Part shown: positions 1-5,648 of the stretch, piece after piece | How positions within the stretch are numbered: the stretch's first letter is position 1 | Layout: each line of letters opens with the position of its first letter | Source of the DNA: Thermoguttaceae bacterium | GTDB taxonomy: Bacteria; Planctomycetota; Planctomycetia; Pirellulales; Thermoguttaceae | Assembly (NCBI GenBank): GCA_024653385.1 | Contig: JANLFZ010000039.1 | Location: 1 to 12,804 of the forward strand | DNA: 12,804 nucleotides | Direction: 5' to 3' | Notes under the pieces: model-generated | What the model was told of the DNA's origin: nothing | The model's database searches: none | What the model saw: the letters and a program-made list of their open reading frames with translations, nothing else | Made by a program: the position numbers and the translations under genes

Positions 1-75
1 GCTGCCGGCGGAGCGCCCGGCACGCCCGCGACCGCGCCACCGCCCGCCTCGCCCGCTCCGCCGGGCAAGCCATAA
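1..75 (+). CDS. 3' end of an unidentified gene (Ala/Pro-rich C-terminus)
   Basis: Reading frame 1 is open from the window edge to a TAA at 73-75. It encodes 24 residues made almost only of Ala, Pro and Gly, ending in PPGKP. The composition matches the Pro/Gly-rich, low-complexity style of the gene that follows on the same strand 80 bp later, so the two are probably in one operon. The tail is too short and too biased to identify a family. It could be a disordered C-terminus of a membrane or envelope protein, but that is only inference from the neighbour. Confidence 0.55.
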   Translation, partial: AAGGAPGTPATAPPPASPAPPGKP

Positions 76-155
76 ATGAACGAGTCCGACGCTCGCTCGC
101 AGAATAGTACGCCAACGGCCGCCCAGTCGGCGTAACACGATGGAGGGAGACAACC

Positions 156-2480
156 ATGAAAGCGAAGGTCCGTCTCGATCCCCAGGCCATGAAGCAGTTC
201 TTCTTGGACCATTTCGAGAAGGTGCTTTTCGGCCTGGTGGCGCTGGGGTTCTTGCTCTTCGTCTACCGTGCCGTGGCACGCGAGCCGTTGGGTTTCACTC
301 CCGAGGACTTGCTTCGGGAAGCCGAGCGCGCCAAGACGAACCTCAAGAACACGCAGCCGACCGACGTTCCCAAGCCACCCAAATACGCCGAGGAGGCTCC
401 GCGCATCCGCGTGCCGATCCCCGAAGACCCTTACAAGGTCAAACCGTTGGCGCAAGAGATCTTCGAGAAGAGGGCCCCGCGCGATAAACCCGAGGTGTTC
501 CCGATCAAGGACGTGCGGGCCACGGCAGGCCACGGCGCATTCCAGATGCTGCCGCCCGAAGACGCGACCGCCGCGCCGATGATGACGGCGTCGCAGGTCC
601 GCGGCCAGCGATGGGTCTGTGTCACCGGCCTCATCGAGCATGCCAAGCACTACGAGGCGTACAAGGCGGCGTTCGAGAAGGCCGGCCATCGCGATCCCGT
701 GCGCGATTTCCCCTCGTACAGCTTCTATCGCATTGAACGGGCCGAGGTCGATCCCCAGGACCCCGATGCCGATCCCAGCACGCTCACGTGGGTCCGGCTG
801 CATGTCGCCAACGCCATGCGTGAGGCCGAATCGCGCTGGGCCAGCATGGCGCAGGAAGTCGTGGACCAGCGCTATTGGCCCATGAATTACACGAGAATGA
901 TGTTCCCGCTCGGGCCATTGGTCGATCGCGCGTGGGGGCCCGAGGTCGCGCACGAGCCTGAGATCACCCTGGCGCAAGTGCCGCAGTTCGGGGTGGAGGG
1001 CGGCCCCGAGGCGGCCGCGGGCGAGAAGAACGGCAAGGCGAAGCAGGCCAAGGCCGGCGAGGATGAGGCCGAGCCCAAGGACGCCGCCGAGACCCCCAAG
1101 ACAACCACCAAGAAGAAGACGCCAAAACGGCCGGTGCGTCCCCGTCCCTCCCCGGACGATCCGGATGAACCCGACGAACTGGGACCGGCGGCAAGCCCGT
1201 ACGGCGGCATGATGCCCGGCAGCCCGATGGGCGCCCCGCGGGTGCGCCCCACCATGCCGCGCATGCCCAGCGGATATCCCGGAAGCATGCCCAGCGGGTA
1301 TCCCAGTGGTTCACCCGGCGGCTCTCCCAGCGGATATCCCGGCGGATACCCTGGCGGTTCGCCCGAGGGGGGCTATCCCGGAGGCATGGTGCGTCCTGGC
1401 ATGATGGGACCGGGCTACTCGCCGGACGGCTACTCAGGCACGTACGAAGAAGAGTACGAACCCGAGGAGTACCTCCTGTTCCGGTTCTTCGACTTCAGTG
1501 TCGAACCGGGCAAACAGTACCGCTATCGGGTGAGATTGTTGCTGGACAACCCCAATCAGGGCATGGATCCCCGGACGCTGGCCTCGCCCGATCTGGCCAC
1601 GCCGAGGTGGCTCGAGGCGCCCTGGAGCGCTCCGAGTCCGGTGGTGGCGGTGCCGCTCGATTCGCAGGTCTGGACCGTCGCGGCCACCGCCAAGCTTTCC
1701 GAGACCATTGCCAATGTGCTGGTTGTCCATTTCAACATGGAGACGGGCATGGAGGCTTCGAAGAAGTTCGATGCCCCGCGCGGTCAGTGGTTGAACTACT
1801 TGAAGCAGGAACTGGAGCAACCCAGCATGCCGGGAGCCATGGGCGGTTACCCCGGGATGCCGGGAATGCCCGGTTCGCCGATGATGTCCGGTTCGCCGGG
1901 CATGCCGGGCGAAATGCCGGGCATGCCCGGGATGCCCGGCATGGCGCCCAAGGCCAAAGGCAAGGCCAAGGCCGGTGCCACGGAAGAGGAAGAAAAGCAG
2001 TACGTCGATTACGTGACGAACTGCATTCTTCTCGACGTCTCGGGTGGGGGTAAACTGCCTGGCCGCGAGAAAGAGAAACTCACGGAGCCGGCCAGCATCC
2101 TGCTGTTCGATAAGGATGGCAAGCTCGTCGTGCGCAACGAGTTGGACGATCTCGTCGAGGTCTCTCGATACGTCGAACCCGAAGAAACGACGACCGGCCC
2201 CGTGGTCGGCCCCACCGAGCCTGGCGGCCTTGTCAATCCTTACGAGATGTACGCGCCGGGCGGCAAAGGAAGGAAACCGGCGCCGAAGGGCAAGAAGGGC
2301 GGCGCATCGGGCTATCCAGGATACCCGGGTGGCATGCCCGGCTATCCTGCGGGTTCGGCAGGCTCGCCGGGTGAGCCTGGCGGGTCCCCGAGCATGATGC
2401 CCGGCGGTTACGGATACCCCGGAGGGTCACCCGTTCGAGGCAAAGCCAAGACTCCGGCGCGCAGCCCGCGCGACAGTTGA
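156..2480 (+). CDS. Single-pass membrane protein with Gly/Pro/Tyr/Met repeat blocks, function unknown
   Basis: The protein has 774 residues. The ATG at 156 follows a strong SD, GGAGGGAGA at 142-150. Residues about 1-18 are charged and residues about 19-39 form one hydrophobic segment (VLFGLVALGFLLFVYRAV), so it is likely anchored in the inner membrane with the bulk outside. Residues about 45-285 look folded. A Lys/Ala/Glu then Pro/Arg-rich linker follows (about 285-340). A first Gly-Tyr-Pro/Ser repeat block spans about 345-427. A folded segment spans about 428-556, including FDFSVEPGKQYRYRVRLLL. A second block of Met-Pro-Gly units spans about 557-602. A short conserved-looking part spans about 612-675 (YVDYVTNCILLDV, then ILLFDKDGKLVVRNE). 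A third Gly-Tyr-Pro block runs from about 692 to the end. I do not recognise a family. A role in an envelope complex, for example beside pilus-type PilM/N/O proteins, is a guess from topology. The disordered linkers suggest spacers between folded parts. Confidence 0.85.
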   Translation: MKAKVRLDPQAMKQFFLDHFEKVLFGLVALGFLLFVYRAVAREPLGFTPEDLLREAERAKTNLKNTQPTDVPKPPKYAEEAPRIRVPIPEDPYKVKPLAQEIFEKRAPRDKPEVFPIKDVRATAGHGAFQMLPPEDATAAPMMTASQVRGQRWVCVTGLIEHAKHYEAYKAAFEKAGHRDPVRDFPSYSFYRIERAEVDPQDPDADPSTLTWVRLHVANAMREAESRWASMAQEVVDQRYWPMNYTRMMFPLGPLVDRAWGPEVAHEPEITLAQVPQFGVEGGPEAAAGEKNGKAKQAKAGEDEAEPKDAAETPKTTTKKKTPKRPVRPRPSPDDPDEPDELGPAASPYGGMMPGSPMGAPRVRPTMPRMPSGYPGSMPSGYPSGSPGGSPSGYPGGYPGGSPEGGYPGGMVRPGMMGPGYSPDGYSGTYEEEYEPEEYLLFRFFDFSVEPGKQYRYRVRLLLDNPNQGMDPRTLASPDLATPRWLEAPWSAPSPVVAVPLDSQVWTVAATAKLSETIANVLVVHFNMETGMEASKKFDAPRGQWLNYLKQELEQPSMPGAMGGYPGMPGMPGSPMMSGSPGMPGEMPGMPGMPGMAPKAKGKAKAGATEEEEKQYVDYVTNCILLDVSGGGKLPGREKEKLTEPASILLFDKDGKLVVRNELDDLVEVSRYVEPEETTTGPVVGPTEPGGLVNPYEMYAPGGKGRKPAPKGKKGGASGYPGYPGGMPGYPAGSAGSPGEPGGSPSMMPGGYGYPGGSPVRGKAKTPARSPRDS
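1190..1435 (+). repeat. In-gene repeat block 1 (Gly-Tyr-Pro/Gly-Ser-Pro units)
   Basis: This stretch encodes degenerate units such as GYPGG, GSPGG and PSGYPG, about residues 345-427 of the 774-residue protein. At DNA level the word CAGCGGATATCCCGG recurs with small changes, which points to growth by slippage or unequal exchange. Similar Pro/Gly coding blocks lie at about 1825-1960 and 2290-2440 in the same gene. Confidence 0.8.
1825..1960 (+). repeat. In-gene repeat block 2 (Met-Pro-Gly units)
   Basis: The block encodes repeated MPG triplets such as GMPGMPG and GEMPGMPG, about residues 557-602. It is superficially collagen-like with glycine at every third position over short runs, but Met dominates the X position. 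It is followed by a Lys/Ala segment (PKAKGKAKAG). The DNA is built from short words around ATGCCGGG and ATGCCCGG. Confidence 0.75.
2290..2440 (+). repeat. In-gene repeat block 3 (Gly-Tyr-Pro units, C-terminal)
   Basis: The C-terminal block encodes units such as GYPGYPGG, GYPAG and GYGYPGG, about residues 712-762. It is flanked by basic stretches (GKGRKPAPKGKKGG before, RGKAKTPARS after). The basic flanks could bind acidic polymers or nucleic acid, but nothing in the sequence proves this. Confidence 0.7.
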
Positions 2481-2552
2481 CGCTTCCCGCAATACTCCTT
2501 CAAAAAAACCACCCCGAGTGCCTGAGCCATCGTGTGTCGCGGCGCATCTAGT

Positions 2553-2564
2553 GCCCGCGCGGGC
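2553..2564. other. 12-bp perfect palindrome in the gap before rpmE
   Basis: GCCCGCGCGGGC at 2553-2564 is self-complementary over its full length. It lies in the 255-bp gap (2481-2735) between the repeat protein gene and rpmE, about 55 bp upstream of the candidate rpmE promoter. No T-run follows, so it is not a standard terminator. It could be an operator-like site or simply chance in GC-rich DNA. The rest of the gap holds the promoter and no gene that I can support. Confidence 0.25.
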
Positions 2565-2617
2565 CGACTCGGCATTTCGAGGGCTTCGGGCGGTCGTCTG
2601 GATCGCGCCACCGCGAC

Positions 2618-2646
2618 TTGTGGCAATCGCTGTCGGCCGATATCAT
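2618..2646 (+). promoter_or_regulatory. Candidate sigma70 promoter of rpmE (and perhaps prfA-prmC)
   Basis: TTGTGG (2618-2623) and TATCAT (2641-2646) are separated by exactly 17 bp. The -10 box matches the consensus at 5 of 6 positions and the -35 at 3 of 6. Transcription would begin near 2653, giving a leader of about 80 nt before the rpmE ATG. This is pattern matching only. Confidence 0.4.
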
Positions 2647-2735
2647 TGCCTGTTTGACCCCAGCGCAAGACGCTAAGCCGGTCGACTGGGCCAATCCTGA
2701 GCGATATCGTCAACAGCGTCCAAAGGACCACGCCG

Positions 2736-2993
2736 ATGAAGGAAGGCATCCACCCGAAATACGTAGAAACCAAAGTTACTTGCGGTTGCGGCAACAGCTT
2801 CGTGACGCGGAGCACCAAACCCGAACTGAAGGTCGACATTTGCAGTGCTTGCCACCCCTTCTACACCGGCAAGCTGAAGTACGTCGACACGGCCGGGCGC
2901 ATTGAACGCTTCAAGACGAAGTTCGCAGGCACGGGCTATCGAAGCGTCAAGCGTGGGAAGAAGACCGAAACCGCCGAATCGGAAGGCACTTAG
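2736..2993 (+). CDS. rpmE: 50S ribosomal protein L31, zinc-binding type
   Basis: This 85-residue protein opens with MKEGIHPKY, the hallmark start of bacterial L31. Four cysteines (C16, C18, C36, C39, in CGCG and CSACH) form the zinc site of the C+ form, as opposed to the zinc-independent paralogue. The PFYTGK motif follows, then a basic segment (FKTKFAGTGYRSVKRGKK) and a short acidic tail. L31 sits on the large subunit near the central protuberance and helps form the bridge to the 30S head. The length is slightly above the usual 66-80 because of the tail. The ATG at 2736 is preceded by AAAGGA at 2722-2727. It is the first gene of a rpmE-prfA-prmC series, an order seen in several bacterial groups. 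Confidence 0.96.
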   Translation: MKEGIHPKYVETKVTCGCGNSFVTRSTKPELKVDICSACHPFYTGKLKYVDTAGRIERFKTKFAGTGYRSVKRGKKTETAESEGT

Positions 2994-3051
2994 GGGGTAT
3001 TTCCCCACCCATCGGTGCCATCTAGGGTGCATGAAGCGTGCCGTCCGAAGC

Positions 3052-3067
3052 GTGGGGAAGCCCCCAC
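3052..3067 (+). other. Short GC hairpin downstream of rpmE
   Basis: GTGGGG (3052-3057) pairs with CCCCAC (3062-3067) around a 4-nt loop, and TTT follows. It could end a share of rpmE transcripts, which would lower prfA relative to rpmE, but the T-tract is short and read-through is likely. Confidence 0.3.
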
Positions 3068-3076
3068 TTTCGGTGC

Positions 3077-3100
3077 GGTGCGTTTCACGCACCCTGCTTG
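3077..3100 (+). terminator. Possible weak terminator or attenuator between rpmE and prfA
   Basis: GGTGCG (3077-3082) pairs with CGCACC (3088-3093) around the loop TTTCA, followed by the T-rich stretch CTGCTTGTTTCTTG. This is the better of two hairpins in the 149-bp gap. It lies 50 bp before the prfA start. Interrupted T residues make it at most a partial terminator. Confidence 0.35.
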
Positions 3101-3142
3101 TTTCTTGCAGAGGCTCTGACGGTCAGGCGTCGGTAACCGGTC

Positions 3143-4219
3143 ATGCGCAAAGAACTTGAGCAGAAACTCGCCCGTTTTGAAGAACTCGAGAAACAGCTTC
3201 TCGATCCGGACGTGTTGGCGAACCCAGCCCGTATGTCGGCCGTGGCGCGCGAACACGGCTCGCTGGCCAAGGTGGCCACGAAATACCGGCGTTTTCGGCA
3301 ACTCAACGACCAAATCCGCGAGGCGAAGGACTTGGCCCAGGGGGACGACCTCGAGATGCGCGAACTTGCCGAGGCCGAGTTGCCCGCGCTCAAAGACGAA
3401 CGCGACCGATTGTGGGACGAGTTGCTCGATTTGACCGTCGGTGGCGAGGACGCCCACCGCAACCGCTGCGTGATGGAGATTCGCGCCGGCACCGGGGGAG
3501 AAGAAGCGGCGCTGTTCGCCCGGGACCTCTTTGAAATGTACAAGCGCTATGCCGAGGGCCGCGGTTGGAAGGTCGAGATTCTGAGCGTAAACGCCACCGA
3601 GCTGGGCGGGTTCAAGGAGATCGTGCTGGGGATCGAAGGCGAGGGGGCCTTCGCCCAGTTGCAGTACGAAAGCGGCGGACACCGCGTCCAGCGCGTGCCC
3701 GAGACCGAGGCCAAGGGTCGCATCCACACGTCGGCGGCCACGGTCGCCGTGCTCGCCGAACCCGAGGATGTCGAGATCGAACTTCGGCCCGAGGACTATC
3801 GCCTCGACCGTTTCTCGGCCAGCGGCCCCGGGGGGCAACACGTCAACAAGACCCAGTCGGCGGTGCGACTGACGCACTTCGCCACGGGCATCGTGGTCCA
3901 ATGCCAGGACGAGAAAAGCCAGCACAAGAACCTTGCCAAGGCCCTGCGCGTCCTCAAGACCCGGCTATACGAAAAGAAACGCGAGGAAGAAGCGTCGAAG
4001 CGGGCCAGCGAGCGCAAGAGCAAGATCGGCTCGGGCGACCGCAGCGAGCGGATCCGCACCTACAACTTCCCCGACAATCGCGTGACCGACCACCGCATCA
4101 ACCTGACTCTCTACAAACTCGACAGCATCCTGGCCGGCGACCTCGATCCGCTGATCGAGGCCCTCAAGGAATACGAGCGCCAAGAGCAGCGCGCGGCGTT
4201 CGGGGCGGATGAGGGATGA
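3143..4219 (+). CDS. prfA: Peptide chain release factor 1 (RF1)
   Basis: The protein has 358 residues, the normal RF1 length. It reads UAG and UAA stop codons in the ribosomal A site and triggers release of the finished peptide. The N-terminal helical domain spans about residues 1-105, followed by the conserved RAGTGGEEAALFA segment. The codon-recognition tripeptide is PET (186-188), a PxT motif that marks RF1 rather than RF2, which has SPF. The catalytic GGQ is at 230-232 within SGPGGQHVNKT; Q232 is the residue methylated by PrmC, encoded next door. The C-terminal signature GSGDRSERIRTYNFP and DHRINLTLY follow. The start ATG has no clear SD (only GGTAACCGG nearby). The GPGGQ context has Pro where many RF1s have Ala. 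Confidence 0.97.
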   Translation: MRKELEQKLARFEELEKQLLDPDVLANPARMSAVAREHGSLAKVATKYRRFRQLNDQIREAKDLAQGDDLEMRELAEAELPALKDERDRLWDELLDLTVGGEDAHRNRCVMEIRAGTGGEEAALFARDLFEMYKRYAEGRGWKVEILSVNATELGGFKEIVLGIEGEGAFAQLQYESGGHRVQRVPETEAKGRIHTSAATVAVLAEPEDVEIELRPEDYRLDRFSASGPGGQHVNKTQSAVRLTHFATGIVVQCQDEKSQHKNLAKALRVLKTRLYEKKREEEASKRASERKSKIGSGDRSERIRTYNFPDNRVTDHRINLTLYKLDSILAGDLDPLIEALKEYERQEQRAAFGADEG

Positions 4220-4220
4220 G

Positions 4221-4253
4221 AGATGGGAGATGGGAGATGGGAGATGGGAGATG
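4221..4253 (+). repeat. 7-bp tandem repeat (AGATGGG) with G-quadruplex pattern
   Basis: Four perfect copies of AGATGGG (4221-4248) plus a fifth partial copy begin one base after the prfA stop codon. The transcript strand has four GGG runs (4225-4227, 4232-4234, 4239-4241, 4246-4248) separated by identical 4-nt AGAT loops, which fits the G3+N1-7 rule for a three-tier quadruplex in DNA or RNA. A small hairpin, AAGCCG/CGGCTT (4255-4271), follows at once. The element lies in the 150-bp space between prfA and prmC, so it could modulate prmC expression. Confidence 0.85.
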
Positions 4254-4369
4254 AAAGCCGAGGCGCGGCTTGACAGATCGGTGGTGGTCCCGCATCATGG
4301 GTGCTTGGGTCGGTGCGGCGTCGCGTCTTGGGCATCCTTCCTCCTTCATCCCTTCTAGCTCGTCCTCCC

Positions 4370-5266
4370 ATGCCGGACCCTGAACCCTGGACCGTTGGCC
4401 GGCTGCTCTCGTGGACGACCGAGTACCTCAAGCGTCACGGCGCCGAGAACGCCCGGCTCGATGCCGAGGTGCTCCTGGCCGAGGTGCTCGGTTGCCAACG
4501 GATCGAGCTGTACACCGCGTTCGACGAGGTACCCAAGGAGGATGCACGCGCCGGGTTCCGCGATCTGGTGCGCCGCCGGGCCGAGGGCGCTCCGGTCGCG
4601 TATCTCGTGGGCCGCCGCGAGTTTTTTTCGCTGTCGTTCCGTGTGACTCCCGACGTGCTGATCCCGCGGCCCGAGACCGAGTTCGTCGTGATGACCCTCA
4701 TCGACCTGGCCCGGTCGCACGCGGCCGGTCGGCCCGGCGACGAGATCGCCATTTGCGATGTGGGGACCGGCAGCGGGATCATCGCGGTCGCCGCGGCCAA
4801 GCATCTGCCGAACAGCCGGGTGACCGCCGTGGACATCAGTGCCGCGGCCTTGGCGGTCGCACGGGCGAATGCCGCATCGCACGGGGTGGACGATCGGATC
4901 GAGTTCCTTCAAAGCGATCTCTTGTCGGCAATTGCGGCGGACCGCCGGTTCGATTTCGTGGCCAGCAACCCGCCTTACGTGAGCGAGGCCGAGTACACCA
5001 GCCTGGCCCGCGATGTGCGCGAGTTCGAGCCCCGCCAGGCGCTGGTGGCCGGTCCGCGGGGAACCGAGGTCATCGAACGGCTGATCCCCCAGGCGGTCGA
5101 ACACCTAAAGCCCGGGGGACACGTGCTGATCGAGATCAGCCCCATGATCCACACGGCGGTCGAGGCGATGCTCGGCGCCGACCCGCGGCTCGAGGTCGGC
5201 CCGACGGTTCGGGACCTCGGCCGGCACGCGCGGGTGGTGCAAGCCGAGAAGAAAGGCGGGGGCTGA
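4370..5266 (+). CDS. prmC: Release factor glutamine methyltransferase (PrmC/HemK)
   Basis: PrmC transfers a methyl group from S-adenosylmethionine to the GGQ glutamine of release factors, raising termination efficiency. From the ATG at 4370 the protein has 298 residues, normal for the family. The N-terminal helical substrate-binding domain spans about 1-95. LIPRPETE (about 97-104) is the conserved linker. DVGTGSG (130-136) is the SAM-binding loop, and NPPY (200-203, in ASNPPYVSE) is the catalytic motif that holds the glutamine amide. The C-terminus (DLGRHARVV) is intact. The frame stays open upstream to a GTG at 4301, but the extra 23 residues (VRRRVLGILPPSSLLARPP and flanks) do not resemble PrmC, so I chose 4370. 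No SD is visible there. The gene lies 150 bp after prfA, its substrate gene. Confidence 0.95.
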   Translation: MPDPEPWTVGRLLSWTTEYLKRHGAENARLDAEVLLAEVLGCQRIELYTAFDEVPKEDARAGFRDLVRRRAEGAPVAYLVGRREFFSLSFRVTPDVLIPRPETEFVVMTLIDLARSHAAGRPGDEIAICDVGTGSGIIAVAAAKHLPNSRVTAVDISAAALAVARANAASHGVDDRIEFLQSDLLSAIAADRRFDFVASNPPYVSEAEYTSLARDVREFEPRQALVAGPRGTEVIERLIPQAVEHLKPGGHVLIEISPMIHTAVEAMLGADPRLEVGPTVRDLGRHARVVQAEKKGGG

Positions 5267-5290
5267 TCTGAAGGGGCCGGCCGGTTGACA

Positions 5291-5395
5291 GAGCCGATCG
5301 ACCATCCGCTTCGCATAGGTCGGCGAGTCCCGCGCAATATGGTCATAGATGTCTTGAAGATGCCCCATCGCGGTTTCCGTCCACCGGACTTTCAT
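5291..5395 (-). pseudogene. Truncated RelE/ParE-type toxin (N-terminal ~35 codons only)
   Basis: Reading the minus strand from 5395 gives MKVRWTETAMGHLQDIYDHI, then ARDSPTYAKRMVDRL. This matches the usual start of ParE/RelE toxins: a first beta-strand, then the long helical hairpin. After residue 35 the similarity ends, and the frame continues as meaningless sequence antisense to prmC. Intact members have about 95-105 residues, so the beta-sheet core and the catalytic or gyrase-contacting C-terminal part are missing. The ATG overlaps the antitoxin stop (ATGA, 5392-5395), the standard translational coupling of such pairs. The remnant ends 24 bp from the prmC stop, near a GGCCGGCC word, which suggests a deletion junction. 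It is almost certainly non-functional as a toxin. Confidence 0.75.
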
Positions 5396-5580
5396 CTCGG
5401 CAGTCCAAAGCGATGCCGCACGTCGTCCACCTCCACGGTCCGGCCCGCCTCACTGTCGCGAAGCCCGGCCTCAACGGCCTGCCGGACGTAGATCCGGTAC
5501 ATCAGGTCCTCCCAGGTCGCGTCCTCGGGAAGCTCCTCGACCATTCGGCGAGCCTCGGCTTTGACACCTGAATCGTGCAT
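5392..5580 (-). CDS. Antitoxin of a RelE/ParE-type toxin-antitoxin pair
   Basis: The 62-residue protein begins MHDSGVKAEARRMVEELPED and continues ATWEDLMYRIYVRQAVEAGL. The LPEDATWEDLMYxIYVRQxxExGLxDSExGR pattern is one I associate with small antitoxins encoded directly upstream of ParE/RelE toxins; this comes from memory, not a search. A strong SD (GAAGAGGAG, around 5588-5597) precedes the ATG at 5580. The stop codon overlaps the toxin start by 4 bp. Antitoxins of this class normally neutralise the toxin by wrapping it with the C-terminus, and some repress their own promoter. Here the partner is truncated, so the gene is orphaned in cis. It might still bind a related toxin elsewhere in the genome. 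A TACAAT box lies at 5605-5610 on the minus strand, but with no -35 at a proper distance. Confidence 0.75.
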   Translation of the reverse strand: MHDSGVKAEARRMVEELPEDATWEDLMYRIYVRQAVEAGLRDSEAGRTVEVDDVRHRFGLPR

Positions 5581-5648
5581 AGACAACTCCTCTTCCTTTT
5601 CGACATTGTATTCGAATCTTCGGAGCCCGGCACCATGTTCAAGCAACT

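Noticed and set aside
2654..2682. Second promoter candidate with TTGACC as -35
   Set aside because: The -35 is a good match, but no acceptable -10 lies 16-18 bp downstream.
2990..3925. Minus-strand open frame (311 codons) opposite prfA
   Set aside because: prfA is certain on the plus strand from its PxT and GGQ motifs. The antisense product has no recognisable features.
4301..4369. GTG start adding 23 residues to PrmC
   Set aside because: The extension is Arg/Pro/Leu noise not typical of the PrmC N-terminus and has no SD. The ATG at 4370 gives the normal family length.
4355..5104. Minus-strand frame of 249 codons opposite prmC
   Set aside because: prmC is secured by the DVGTGSG and NPPY motifs; the antisense product has no family features.
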